Source of the DNA: Amborella trichopoda
Taxonomy: Eukaryota > Streptophyta > Magnoliopsida > Amborellales > Amborellaceae
Direction of reading: 5' to 3'
DNA length: 64,000 nucleotides
Assembly: GCF_000471905.2 (NCBI RefSeq)
Contig: NW_006499364.1
Location: forward strand, 224,412 to 288,411
The notes below the pieces were generated by a model that saw nothing but the letters and a program-made list of their open reading frames with translations, was not told the DNA's origin and ran no database searches. The position numbers and the translations under genes were made by a program. The number at the start of each line of letters is the position of its first letter. The stretch's first letter is position 1. Of the stretch, positions 39,101 to 54,100 are shown in pieces.

Positions 39101-42100
39101 GACAAACTTTGGTTTTTGAGCAAGAGCACAAAATCAAACATGGAGAATGGAATCCACGGCTTGGGATGGAATCAGTGGCCTCTCTGAGGCTTGGGAAGCT
39201 TGGCTTTGAGAGAGAAGACTCAAAGAAAAAGTAGTGAGAGATTGGAATCTATTTGCGTTTTTTTAAAAACAAAAGGGAGGTGGTCCATAAGGACCATATT
39301 ATATCAAAAATATTGTTTTATGTTCATGAATTATTTACTAGATCCTAATTCTTGATCACGTCTGTGAGTTTTGATACAACTTACACGTGGCTTTTGAAAA
39401 AAGATATGTATTGGCTATAAAACTGAAAATTATCCCGATTGGCTGTTCCATTTTCAATTTTTTGTTGAAGGGAAAGGTTTGTGGTGGTATGTTGATGGCA
39501 CTGAATCGGCTACACCCAATACTAAAGATACCCAACAATGGAAGATCAACAATGCAAAAATTATCTCATGGATCCTCGGCTCTGTAGATCTGGATATTGG
39601 AAGGCCAATGAGAGGTTTCCGTACTGCGAAAGAAATGTGGGAATATTTGGAAAAAGTTTATCAGCAATCAAATCTTGGAAGACGCTTCCAAATTGAGTAT
39701 GATATGTTTTCTTATAGCCAAGGGGAGAAAACCATTTAGGAATATTATGCTGGTTTTATGAACTTGTGGACAAAATATGAATATGTAACCTTGAAGGCTA
39801 TTACTAGTGCTTGTTGCATTAAGAGCTTAATGGATATAAATAGCGACAGGAAGTTGATGCAATTTTTGATGAAGTTGCGCCCAGACTATAAGAATGTTCG
39901 AGCCAATATTTTGAATCGCCAAGCATTAGCAAATATGGATGTTATTCTCAGTGAATTACTTCGTGAGGAAACAAGGATCATGATCCAAGCCACCATTGAG
40001 GGAAAGAACGATATAGAGTCTGTACTTCTAGCTCAACAAGCTAGAGGGACACCATCACAAAAGGAGCAATATTTGCTGCAATGTTATAAGTGTAAAGAAT
40101 ATGGTCATATAGCATCCCAGTGTAGGAAGAAATTTTTTTGTACTTATTATAAATGCGTTGGGCATATCATCACAGAATGTTGAAATCCTTCTCGACGCGG
40201 CAACCGGGCATTCGATACACGAAAACCTTTTTACAGGGCATACCTAGCTGCTATTGATGCTTCTAAGGGACTAAAGGTAGAGACCCCTCCATTCAGCACT
40301 ATTCATGACCCAAATATGACAATGTCCTAGATATCAGATGATATTCGACAGTTGGTTCAAAATTCTGTATCTACGGCTATCTCTTCTGCTTTCTCTGCTA
40401 TGGGCTTGTCTGGTATGAACTTTCATCTATAGTGTAAATCCCTTTTGGTTTATTGACTCGGGTGCCTCTAATCAAATGACTGGAGTGCACACAAGTCCAG
40501 CATCTACTAAATCATACCGAGGTAATAGTCAGATTCTCACCGCTAATGGGGAGAAACTGAATATTATTGGTATTGATAATCTTTCACTTTCTATCGCCCG
40601 TGGTACACCTTTTCATTTACGTAATGTCCTCTTCGTTCCTAAATGAACTGTTAATCTAATCTCTGTGGGCCAACTAGTTGATGATGGTTACAATGTTCAA
40701 TTTTCTCGTGATGGTTGTCTAATACAGGACCAACACATTGGGAGAGTGACAGGGAAGGGGCGTAGAATTGGTTGTTTGTTTGCCTTGGAGTTTGAGAAAC
40801 CAAACCATGATGCTTCGTTCTTTTCTCCATCGAATTATGATTTTTATGTTTTCAATAAACAATGGCATATGTGGCATCGAAGACTTGGTCATCCGAATGC
40901 AAATAAATTAGATACTTTGTTTCCTTCTGGTTCATTGCCCAATAAAACACTTTATTTGAATTCTATCAATAAATCTTGTATTAGTTCTTTGAATAAAAGC
41001 ACCAGCTTGCCTTTTCCAACTCGAGTAGATAAAACAACTGCGCATTTCCATCTCATTCATAGTGGTGTGGTCTCCTGCTCCAACTTTATCCGGAATGGGA
41101 TATAAGTATTTTGTTTTGTTCAATGATGATTGATCACAATATACCTGGATATACTTTATGCGCCATAAATCAGAAGTGTTCTCCCATTTTAAAACGTTTT
41201 TATCCATGATTGCAACTCAGTTTAATACCAAAGTAAAAATCTTATGGTCAGACTCCAGGGGGGAATATTTATCAAATGATTTTCAAGACTTTTTGAAAAA
41301 CAGTGTATTCAATTACAGAAAACTTGTCCTTATACTCCACAACAGAATTGCATAGCTGAAAGGAAAACTGCCATATCTTAGAAGTTGTGAGGACCGTTAT
41401 GTATGACTCTCGTGTTCCTTATAAGCACCCATATAATGCTTGGAGTGAAAGTGTAAACATACAAAACATTACTTAGAGAACCATGAGAGAGAATGCTGCT
41501 AATCACTAAGGGCCCATTTTGATGGACCATTGAAAAAGGAATGCACCACTTTTTCGCCAGCCCTTTAGGAGTGGAACAATGCAGCTTGTTCCTCTCCACT
41601 ATTCATGGCCACCTTTGGGATCCTGTTAAAATGCCCCAATATCTGCATTAAAAAACATTTTTCACATATTTCTAAATTCTCCCTTCCTTAATATGAGTCA
41701 TTGGACCGTCCAAATGAAGCCTAATGCATTTATCACTAGCGCATAGCATGAGGAAAGTATGAATGAGTGCCTTTGGAGGTTGCAATCTTCCAATTCACAC
41801 TGAAAATAAATTAGAACTGGACTAAAGACAGGTTTGGCTTTCATTTTGTCATTGAGTATCCATTTGCGCTAGGCTCTGTGATAAAAAAGTCAATTTAGAT
41901 TGTTAAACACCTTAGTTGGTTGTACATTTTGATTTTCACATTCTACCTTATGTTTCTTGAGTCCTTCAGGAGATGTCCTAATTCCTAAAGTGTTTATATT
42001 ATTTACATCCAGCATGGAAAAAAATCCAACCTCATATCCCTTTCTTTGTACGTAGTACATCTACCAAATGTCCCAACACTTCACATTCTTTTTACTCAGA

Positions 42101-45100
42101 TAACATTGCATGATTGCGATGTGGACTCATTTATATGATTCTAACTGCTACAATGGTATTTACTTTGTCATGCTTCTAAAAGTTCTGCAATAAAAAATAG
42201 TCCTGCATTGTAATAATTTTGCATCAATATTTTCTTTGAATACAGCGTATTGACCCCCTACCTAATGGAGGAGGTTATGTTCTCTGAAGATGAACTCCAT
42301 TCAGCTCAGGATGGTGTATCTATTGCCTCCTACATGCAGAAAATATACCCAGGTCACTATGGAGATTGGCTTTTCTGACATTCTTATAAAAGATGAAGCA
42401 CTCTTTTATAGCAATGAGTACTAAATTGTCTCACTGCAGATGAGTGGAAAAACTTTTTGGAACGTATAGAGTGTGAAAATGGAGAAGATATCAAAGAGAA
42501 TAACAAACAGAAAGAGCTGTGCGAATGGGCCACTTTCCGAGGACAGACACTAAGTCGAACAGGTAAAGAACAATTACAATAGGAATTTAGTTAAAGAAAA
42601 TGACACCAGGAACTTAGTTGTATTCTGTGGCAGAGTTAACGGGCAAAGCAAAATGACAAAAGGAATTTGAGTAGATAAATGAGCACCATTTCTGAGCAAC
42701 AAATTGTTTATGGTTTTTTCTTTATTCCTGTCACTAAACCAAATATGTTTTCTATGTTTGAATTTGCAGTTAGAGGAATGATGTACTATAGGAAGGCACT
42801 AAAACTTCAAGCTTTTCTAGACATGCCTAAAGATGAAGGTATGTAAGTTCTCTATATGGGATCTACCTTCTTATTAGTGTCATGATTTGTATATTTCCAT
42901 CCTTTGAAATACAGTAAACATGCTTTATCTGAAGTAGAAGAACCGGTTCTTTCCTGATCTATAAAAAACAAGTGATACTTTTGCTGATATATTTGAAGGC
43001 TTATGGGCTGTAGGGTGGGAAGAAGTTAGAAGTCAACGCCCACTGTCAGCACAATTGAAGGCCATAACTGATATGAAATTTACATATGTTGTATCCTGTC
43101 AAATGTTTGGGGCACACAAATCTTCTGGGGATCGGCATGCACAGGATATTGTAAACCTCATGATCAAGTAATTTAACTTTTTTTTAGAATCCTATACAGA
43201 CAGAGTTTCTAGTTAACACAGCATTATATGCTGAACCACATTTTAATGGGCTTGTTCTTGAATGAAGATATCCATCACTCCGGGTTGCTTACATTGAGGA
43301 AAAGGAACAGATTGGAAATGGAAAAGCTCACAAGGTTTATTCTTCTATACTGGTCAAGGCAGTCAATAATCTGGACAAGGTAAAGTTTCCTTCAAATACT
43401 AAATTCTACATAAGCCTATATGAAAGAAGAAACATGTCTGTGCTTCTTTTGTCATGAAAAAACCTATGTTGCTTTTATAAGTGTGGTAGTATTTGACTCT
43501 TTATAAAGTGCATATCAGTAACGACTTAGGTGATTCAATTTTTCAAGCCCTCATTGATATCCCTCAGTGATATGAAAATGAATGCTTATATAAAGGTCAG
43601 ATTAAAATTTGCTTTTTTTTTGGGTAAGTCAGTGGGGGAGAAGGCCCCCTACCCATTTTTTATTAATAAAAGTGCAGAGAAAAACAATTAAGATACAACC
43701 CTATGGTAGCATAATTTCGCCAGATCATGTAATAAAAAGGAGGAAAGAAAAATCTGGTGGTTTATGGCGCCACACAGTAGCACTATGGCCAGCAGCTGCC
43801 CTCTTCTCTAGGGCATCAGCAACCTTGTTAGCCTCACGAAAGACATGTTTAATGGACCATCGATGAGAAGACAGTCTGGTGCAACAATCGTCTTTACTTT
43901 GAATAACCAATTGAACTCCTTCCTCGAATGCCAAGAATTCCGCATGGTTATTAGAAGCAAAACCAAAATGCTTTGTGAAAGCAGCAGTAAAGCCGGCCGC
44001 ACTGTTCCTGATAACTCCACCACCACCTGCTAAACTTGGATTTCTCGAGGAAGCACCATCAATTTTGAGTTTGTAATTATGAGTCTTAGGAAAAGACCAC
44101 GCTACTGAAGTAAAAGACTCAGCCCTCTGCTGCTGCCAAGTTATCCGAAGGTTACCAATAATTCTCTAATAAATGAAAAGACCACTTCTGTTAGTGCCTG
44201 AACATGTAGGGTAATCCTCTTCACAATAAGCTCTCTCCTAGTGGGTCTTGACTCAAAAACTCTTCTGTTGCGCTCTTCCCATAGAAACCAAATAGCATGA
44301 AAAAAGATGAAAGACCAAATATTACAAAGTCCATGTGATTTAAACCTGAAAAGTAACCACCACCTAAGTAAATCAGGGACAGAGGAACTGATGATAGACT
44401 TTTTTCCACATCTCCAAGCAAGTGACCTCCATACAGCCTGCGCAACGGCACATTGGAATAATAGATGAAACAGATTGTCTTCATGGCTACTACAAAAGGT
44501 ACATAAAGAGTCCAATTGCATGCCTCGCTGCTATAATAAGAATGAAGTGGGCAAACGGTTGTGCAAGGCCAGCCATGAGAACCATTTCGCCCTTGGGTGG
44601 CATTTGGAGGACCAAAGTGCATGGAAAATAGGTTGTGATTAACTTTGATGCCTAATAAAATCCTATGCCCTTTTAATAGAGAATGATCCATCAGCAGAGT
44701 GAATCCAAACCAGTGAATCCTTTTTGGGCTGTAGAGGGAGAGTATAATTCTCAACCTCTCTCCATATATTCCTCAAAAAATTAGATGTGGGATGTGGCAC
44801 TCCCTACAGCAGCCCCCAAATATTCCTGGATGTTATCATCGTAGAAATTTGAAAGTGACTGACCTGCTAACCATGGGTCCATCCAGAAATCCACCATCTG
44901 CCCATTACCATTATTCCTCTGTACATTGCCTCTCAAATGAAACAAGCCAAGTAAAATCCCCTTACATGCATGAGAATATCCTCTTCTGCCTTCAGCCTCC
45001 CAAATAGAGGAATTTCTAAAATATCGATGTTTGAAGAATCGTGCCAACAACGAGGATGGATTTTTCAAAATTTTTCATGCTAACTTCATCATTCTTGCGA

Positions 45101-48100
45101 TATTGAAATCTGTCATATCCCTTACCCCAAGACCTCCTTTAGCCATAGGGAGGCACATTGTTTTCCATTTTATAAGATGAACACCTTTTTTTTCTGCTTC
45201 GCCGGCCCATAAGAAGTTTCTCTGTAGTCTCTCTATCATATTACATGTTTTCTTTGGGAGAATGAAGGATAACAACCAGAAAACCGATGAAGCCCCCAAT
45301 ACAAATTTAAGCAACTGAAGTCGACCGACATATGAGAGGCATAAAGGCTGCCAAGACCCAATCTTACCAAACACCTTACCCACCAGACTCTGACAATAAC
45401 TGTGCCTCAGATGTCCACAAAATAATGGTAGGCCCAAATAGCAGACAGGAAGAAACCCTTCAACAAACTAACTCCCTCAGAATTCTCCCCCGTCCTCCCC
45501 GTGGTGCACCAAAGAAAAAGACCTTGCTTTTGTCAGAGTTCAGAATCCGACCAGTACTTCTCTCAAACTTATGAATAAGTTCACACATTGTTGTGGCAGT
45601 AGAGATAGATGCCTCATAGAAAATAAGCACATCATCAGCATAAAAAAGATGAGAGACCCCATAGTCACATCCCGAAGGAAACGCCCTGGGAAGCATGCCT
45701 TGCAACATAGCACAGTTCCGCTGTCTACTAAAAAAATCCATGACCAACAAAAGATAAGGAGATAGAGGATCCCCTTGCTTCAAACCTCTCTTACCTTTAA
45801 AAAAACCTTTGGGTGTGAACAGAGAAAGAAGTAGTGGAAATACACAAGTGAACCCAAGAAACAAATAACTCAGAAAAACCCAAAGCATGCATCCTACCCA
45901 CAATAAAATCCCAGGACACTCTGTCATATGCACTGCTCAAATCGATTTGCAGACACATTTTAGGCCAATCTGAGTTCCTATGGCAAAGAGACATAAAATC
46001 GTTTGCCATGAGAATATTATCAGTAATAAGCCTACCTTTCAAAAATGCAGCCTGCCTTAGGGTCGATAAAATCAGCAAGAACAACTCGTAGGTGATTAGA
46101 AATTATTTTGCTGATGATTTTGTATAGACATTACACCACCCTATAGGTCGAAAGTCTTTCATCACCCTAAGAGCATTCAGGAATCAGACAAATAAACGTG
46201 GAGTTGATTTGCTTGAGCAGCTTACCCTTAGTGAAAAATCTTTAAGTGCCAGAAAAAGATCCTTTTTAATGACTTCCCATCCAAACTTGTAGAATTCCAC
46301 TGCAAAGCGATCTGGTCCTGGAGCACTTTCATTTTTCATATCCCAAATGCATGCTTTAATCTCCTCCATAGTTACTACATCCACTAGGTTGTCCTTCTGA
46401 GAAGAATTGAGATGAAATGGCAGCAAGACCTGATCAACCATGTGAAGATCAATATTGCTCTCCTGAGCCAATAAGTCTTTGAAGTAGCCAATCATATGAT
46501 TTTCAACATCAGCCTCAGTAGACAAGAGATTCCCATTCTGATCTTTCAAAAAGATAATTCTATCAGTCCTCCTTCTGACCACAGTCGATAAGTGAAAATA
46601 TTTGGTATTGGAGTCCCCCTCTTTTAACCAGTTTTATCTTGACTTTTGCCTCTAGAATCTTTCTTCATTGGCCAGAAGAGTTAGCAATTTCTAAGTATAC
46701 TCTTAAGTTTAGCCACAAAACGATACATGGGAGTACCCCCCACTTGGCCTCGCCACGTATTACAGATAATATCTAAAAAACCATGATGCTGCTCCTACAT
46801 AGAAAAATACTTAAAAGGTTTGTGCCCAACTGGACCCAGAGCAGAAATAGAGACGAGTACGGGATAGTGATCTGAGGTACCTTTAGGGAGTAATTGGACT
46901 TTGGATTCAGGGAAGGCTAAAATCCAATCAGTAGTTGCTAATGCTTGGTCCAACCTTCTTATAATGCATCTTCTGCTCAACTGGTTATTAGACCAGGAGA
47001 ACTATCCTCTGACTACACCAAGATCAACAAGAGCACAATCCGTCATTACTTGAGCAAAATTGCCCGAGTCTGGTGGTAGAGAACTGCTCCCCCCCACTGA
47101 TTCCGAGGGATCGAATAGTGCATTAAAATCCCCTAGTACTAGCCAGGAAAAAGCAATAGTTGCTCCTAAGGTCCTCATATGGTCCCATAGCAAGGCCCTT
47201 TGGGACACATAATTAGAGGCATACACTCTTGAAATCACTGAAATGTTTCCATTACAGATATGGGTAACCTCCACAGTAATCATTTGATCATTTGATTATT
47301 TGCATCAATCAGTTTGATTGAGTAAATTAGACATACATGGTATTAAAAGCGCAGAAGAATATGTGAAAAAAGTTCACAAAAAATTATAAAGAATAGGAAA
47401 TACTACAGATCTGATAAGTAAATTTATAAAAGATACATAAAAGTATAGAATTATTTTCTAGGAGTCTTAGACTGAACAAGACATATCAATCCATTGCTTT
47501 AATATGAAAAACCTAATGCAATCTGTGTAGCACTATTTTATAAAAGAATCACGAATTTCTTCTTCCTAGGTAGTGGCACACCCAAATCAAGATAATTATA
47601 CAACGAACATTTTAATCATGTAAACTTGAGCAGAATAGGGTTAAATTTAAAATAGTTGCGTGTCTGACATATTTTCTCCATGTGTTCCTTCAGAGAGAGG
47701 TAAGTGGAATTGCTTATATGTGCCATTGTTTGGATACTCATGATGAAGGTTTACACAACAATTTAGAGCTAAAGAAAACAATTGTATCCACAAAAATGTG
47801 GCCTTTCTTTAATAGGTATCAGGATATACTCAAAAGAGACAATGCCATGTAAGCGGTACGGAATTAGGATGGAGGCAATAAAGTGGTGATGTAGGAGAAC
47901 TTGCGGGAATAGTAAAATCAGCAATAACAAAGCTAAACACAAGCATAATTCAAATGAAACCTAGGGTTTCTTCTCCATACCCCAAGCTAGAGTTCCAAAA
48001 GCCTAAGATTTTCTCTCTTTCAATTTCTAAAAATATGTAGAATTGACCCTCTCAAGGCCCCACATACGTCTTATATATTATAGTTCAATGTTCAAAGATA

Positions 48101-51100
48101 TTACACGTCTATACAACGATTAAACTGAACTATATATCCTAACTTAAATTTAATTTTCGAAATGATAGTTTTACCTTTGTGAACAAAAAATACCCATGAA
48201 CAGTACTCATGAATAGTACTTGTGAATAGTCCTCATGAAATAAATAAAAGGACTATAAAAACCCTAGAATTCCTAAAAACCCGTAAAATAAACAATAAAC
48301 TAAAACTATAATATACATCTTTGAAATTGAATAAAATAAAAAATAAAGATAATTTGCCCTTCATCTTTCTCCCTTGGTTGGAGAAAACTCGTCTTTGAGT
48401 TTTGACGTGTGCTAAGATGAAATTTGCATTAGTCCGTCAATATTCTTCATCTCAAATATGGTATTCATGATCCTGGGACTTGTGGTTATTGCACTAATCA
48501 AAACACAATGATTGTGCATTAGAACTGAGAAAACCTCGTGGAAAGGGTCATTGTATGTGGACAAAATATTTTTAATCACATGAATTTGTTGAAATTGCAT
48601 CACTTCAGGCATGTAACTATGTTGAATTTGCTCATATTCAGCTCTAGAACACACTACAGGTGCATCTTTGAGATCAATGACTAAACCAACAACTTCACCT
48701 ATCAATTCTCCTTTGACTCTATCTTTTCCTTGTCAAATACCAATTCACCCACAAAAGCTTGATCATCATCGTAGATTGGATCTCCTACAAGATCTTGTTA
48801 TTCATCAAAGTATGCATTGAAGATTGGTGGCAGATTCCAATGTACATGTTGCTGATTTTCGATATGATTTGTGTCAAAATCAAGAATCTCATTCTCCAAA
48901 TCGAAAACCTTAGAATGATGTTCCCCACATCTAGGTCTTGTGTCACCATCCTCATCACTCAACTCCCTATGCAGAGTGCAAAAGTGAACTTGAGGGAATA
49001 GTAAAATCAACAATAAACAAACCTGAACACGAACATAATTCAAAAGAAACCTAGGGTTTCTTCTCCATGCCCCAAGCTAGGGTGTTCCCAAAGCCTAAGC
49101 TTTTTTCTCTTTTAATTTTTAAAATATGTGGTATTGGCCCCACAGACGTCTTATATATTATAGTTCAATGCTCAAAGGCATTACATCTCTATATAATGAT
49201 TAAAATGACCTATATATTCTAACTTAAACTTAATTTTCGTAATGACAGTTATACCCCTGTGAAAAGTACTAGTGAACAGTACCCATGAATAGTACTTGTG
49301 AACAGTACTCATGAAATAAATAGAAGAACGATAAAAGCCCTAGAATTTCTAAGAAACTAAAAACCCCTTGAAATAAACCCTAAAAATAAAACTATAATAT
49401 ATATCTTTTGAAATTGAAAATAAATAAAAAATAAGGATAATTTGCCCTTTATCAACTGGTAGTATGAGTGAGCTTACAAGGTGTCATATGTGGTAAAGGA
49501 TGGAAGTGAAGGAAACGTGAGAATCCTTCTCTTGAGTTATCGTTGAAGACCTGTTCACGGAGAAAGAGAGAAAGGATACATTGCATCTAATCTCTTTAAT
49601 AGAAACCAGCATAATTTCTCAACTTCGAATGCTAAATTTCTACCAACTGCATGCCCCTCTATAGACCAAGTATGTAGATTAACACATGTAACATGCTGAG
49701 ATTATTCTTATGATTCCTTCTCGTCATCATGTTTTCCTTGCTTCACATCAATATATGAACCTAAATCCTGTTTTAAAGCCACAACTGATCGATGCTGGCT
49801 AGATCTTGTGTATAAAGAACCAAGGGTAGTTGAAAAGAAGGGACCTAGGACAATTTCACTTCCCAGAGGAAAGCAAAATTTGATTCTAGAAAGGTCTACA
49901 ACACCAAGTTGAACCAGGATGCCATCTCTAATTGGGATAAGGCCAGACACGATGTGGAAGGAACTGGCAAGAATATGCAATGGGTTTTGCCCAGAACTTT
50001 TGCTTCAGTCACCAAAATGCAAACAATTAGGATGTTTTTATTTCCATCAAATGTCAAGAATTCATTTGTGCGTGGAAACCTTCAAATGGAAGTATACATG
50101 GAAATGACCTTCCTGAAGATTGCCAGTGAAAGGAATGCAAAACATTGATCAATATACTGATTTTCCTTTATGGTCGAAATGAAGCCCCAAGATCCTGGTC
50201 TTATAAATCTGTCTTGCAATAATCACTGCATGATTTAACAAAGTTCACACTGACCATTTATTATTCATGAAAAAGAATCTAGAGGCACTGTATGCTAGTT
50301 ACAGAGGGATGGTCTACAGGGCATTGAAAAATTGGAGTATTCATACCAAATGTTTGGGGAAAAAAAAACGACTTCACAAAGTTAAAGCATTTCCTAAATA
50401 ATGAGGTTGCTAGATCTGCAGAGGAAAATTCTCTCACTGCATGCATTGTTATTGAGGTCATATATTTCAAGTATCTGGGCAGCTGGAGTTCAAATGTCTT
50501 TCGTAAACATAAAGTAATAGCGCACTTTGTCCTTTAGACCAAGAAATATAATTTTTAGCTTAATCAAACAGTGCACTTTCTTTTTTGATGAGGCTCAGTA
50601 TTTGCTATACCTGTTGTTTATAATTTCAATAAAGCATATTATATTAAATATCATTTCTTTAGCGTGGGAAATTGAATCTATATGAGCAGATGCGACCTAT
50701 GGTTGCTGTGATTGAATCAACCATACGTGTCGCCCTCTAGCTACTGCTCTTGCATTGTTTTTGGGAGATGTCACAATGTACCTTGCTTTCTGAAATTTGT
50801 CCTCATTACCTTGTCAAAAGAAAATCTTACATTCATGTCAATAATTTTATCATGAAACGTTTAGGAAATATATCGCATCAAGCTCCCGGGGCCACCTAAT
50901 ATTGGAGAAGGGAAGCCAGAGAACCAAAATCATGCCATAATATTTACACGTGGTGAAGCCCTTCAGACCATTGACATGAACCAAGTATGCTCAAAACTTT
51001 CTTAGTTACCATGTTTCTGTAACAGCCACTGAAAACTTCTACTGCAGGACAACTATTTAGAAGAAGCCTTAAAAATGAGAAATGTCTTACAAGAATTCCT

Positions 51101-54100
51101 TAAACATCATGGAAAGCGTCATCCAACCATTCTTGGTCTTAGAGAACACATATTCACGGGAAGGTTGGTGCCACTCCAAGAGTTCACTGTAATTTCTATA
51201 ATCTCAGATGTTAAGAATCACATAATGAGCAAACAGTGTTGAGATGGTTCGCTGTTCTTACTTGTTGGAAATATGCACCTGATTTTTTTTCTTTGTCTTT
51301 TACAGTTTCTCCTCTTTGGCTGGATTCATGTCTCACCAAGAAACCAGTTTTGTCACTATTGGGCAAAGACTTTTAGCAGACCCTCTTAAGTAAGGAGTTT
51401 AACTAGACATAATCTGGTTAAGCTATTGGTTTATTTATTGAAGCATGTTTCAAATTTGACTATGTAAAATTATCTGTCAATTTTTTATTCTTATCATGAC
51501 ATGTCGATTCTCATCTCTTATGATTATGTTTCTTTACTCAGTGATACATGCTATTCTCCTAAACTTTTAAGTTCATTCTGTACAGAGTGCGTTTCCACTA
51601 TGGTCACCCAGACATATTTGACAGATTGTTCCACATAACAAGGGGTGGCATAAGCAAGGCATCCAAAGTTATAAACTTGAGTGAAGATATATTTGCTGGT
51701 ATAAACTGAAGCAGTTCTCAAGTTTTCTTTATGCTAATTAAAGAAATTCTCACCTTTAAGTTGTATAGTTTGAATGAATCTTAGAATGCAGGCAAGGAAT
51801 AAAAATAATTCTTAAAATGTGCTCTCTTACATATTACTGTAGGATTCAACTCAACTTTGCGGCAAGGAAATGTGACCTACCATGAATACATACAAGTTGG
51901 TAAAGGCCGTGATGTTGGTCTCAACCTGATTACGAAATTTGAAGCCAAAGTAGCCAACGGAAATGGTGAACAGACACTAAGTCGCGATTTATATCGGCTT
52001 GGACATCATTTTGACTTTTTTCGAATGCTATCCTGCTACTTCACAACCATTGGATTCTATTCTAATAGTCTGGTATATTCCACGCGAAAGGCAATTTGAT
52101 TTAATTCTTACAGCAATGTCTGGATTTTCAGAAACTTAAATTCCATGTTTCAATATATTTATCCTAGGAAATGGTTATAGACATTGATTATGTTATACAG
52201 TATCTTCATTTTATCTGAACATTGCAGATCATGGTGCTGGCAGTTTATGCTTTTCTATATGGGCAGCTTTACCTGGTGCTTAGTGGGCTGGAGAAAGCAA
52301 TCCTAGAAAAAGTTGGAAGAAAGCACATTGAGTCTCTTGAATCAGCTTTGGCTTCCCAGTCATTTATCCAGTTTGGGCTTCTAACAGGTTTACCCATGGT
52401 AATGGAGATCGCACTTGAGAGAGGATTCCGTGCTGCTTTGAGCAAATTCATCACAATGCAGTTAAAGTTGTCATCTGTTTTCTTCACATTCTCCCTTGGA
52501 ACGAAAACCCATTATTATGGCCGAACTCTACTTCATGGAGGTGCTAAGTATAGGGCCACAGGTCGTAGGTTTACGGTGTTCCATGTGAGTTTTGCAGAGA
52601 ACTATCGACTATACTCACGTAGCCACTTTGTGAAAGGATTTGAATTGATTATTCTCTTGATTATCTACAATATGTATGGTCAATCCCTCAAGAGAAGCTT
52701 CATATGCATGGTAGTCACATATTCCATTTGGTTCACAGTGGTTACCTGGCTATTCGCCCCTTTTCTGTTTAATCCTTCAGGATTTAAGGGGCAGGAAATT
52801 GTTGAGGATTGGAAGGCTGAGGGTCAAAAGATTGTTGAGGATTGGAAGGGTTGGAAAAAATGGATCAAGAACTCTGGAGGCATTGGAGTGCAACAGGAAA
52901 AGAGTTGGGAATCTTGGTGGGATGCAGAGCAGAGTCATCTGAAATATTCCGGATTGAGTGGAAAAATAATTGAAATTATTCTTTCACTCAGATTTTTCGT
53001 TTATCAATATGGCCTTGTTTATCATCTCGATATAACTCATGAAGAAAAGAGTATCCTGGTCTCTCACTCTCTCTCTCTCTCTCTCTCTCAAACATGGTCT
53101 CTCATATCCAAGTTGTACTTTGGCTATTATTTTTTTATTAGTGCCCATTGTTCTGCATACTTAATTTTCACAGTTGCTGCCACCCTGCAGGTATACACAC
53201 TTTCTTGGATTGTGATTGCAACCTTACTCATTGCCATCAAGGTAAGAGACATCTTAGGAGCTTCTAATGTTCTGGACCTCATAAATTAATTAGTCGTGTG
53301 AAATGAGTAAATCTCTAATGTCATATCTGAGCAAATTTCTATACTTATGAGCCACACAATAAAGCTGTGGGAGAGAGTGATTGAGCAATGCTTAAGGCAT
53401 AAAACGAGTATATCAGAAAACCAATTCAGTTTTATGCTTGGGAAGTGAACAATTGAGGCTATTTTCTTATGCAGGCAACCGATTAAGAAGTTTAGGGTGA
53501 AAGCAAAAGACCTCCACATGGTCTTTATTGATCTAGAAAAAGCTTATGATAGAGTATTTCGAGATTTAATTTGGTGGGTGTTGGAAAAGAATGGAGTCTC
53601 CAGATATTATATCGATTTTTTTTTCGGGTAAGTGATATTATATCGACTTAATGAGAGATATGTATGATTTAACTAGTGTGCCAAACCAGTGGAGAGACGA
53701 GTGAGTTTTTAGTGACAATAAGTTTACATCAGGGGTCAGCATTGAACTCCTACCTCTTTGTCTTAATTATGGACGACTTAACTAAGCACTTACAAGATGA
53801 GGTATCATAATATATGTTCGCGAAAGACATGGTTTTGATGGATGAGACCCGAAATTGCGTCAACATAAAGTTAGAACTTTGGAGGGGAAGCTCTAGCATC
53901 AAAAGGTTTTAAAATTAGCAAGGCTAATACAGAGTATATGGAATGCAAGTTTAGTAATAATAGGAGAAGAGACGAGAAAGTAATTCAAATTGGCGGCCAA
54001 GAAATAAAAAAAAAATCACACTTTCGATATCATGGGTCGATAATCCAGGAAAATGGAGAGATTGAGGAAGATATCACATATAGAATTAGAGTTGGGTGAG

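Noticed and set aside
41505-41600. Possible hAT MITE starting agggcccattttgatgg
   Set aside because: No inverted partner end or 8 bp duplication found within the intron.
49708-50148. 90-codon frame on minus and 79-codon frame on plus in intron 19
   Set aside because: No domain signature, no codon bias visible by eye, and they overlap each other; kept as unexplained intronic sequence.
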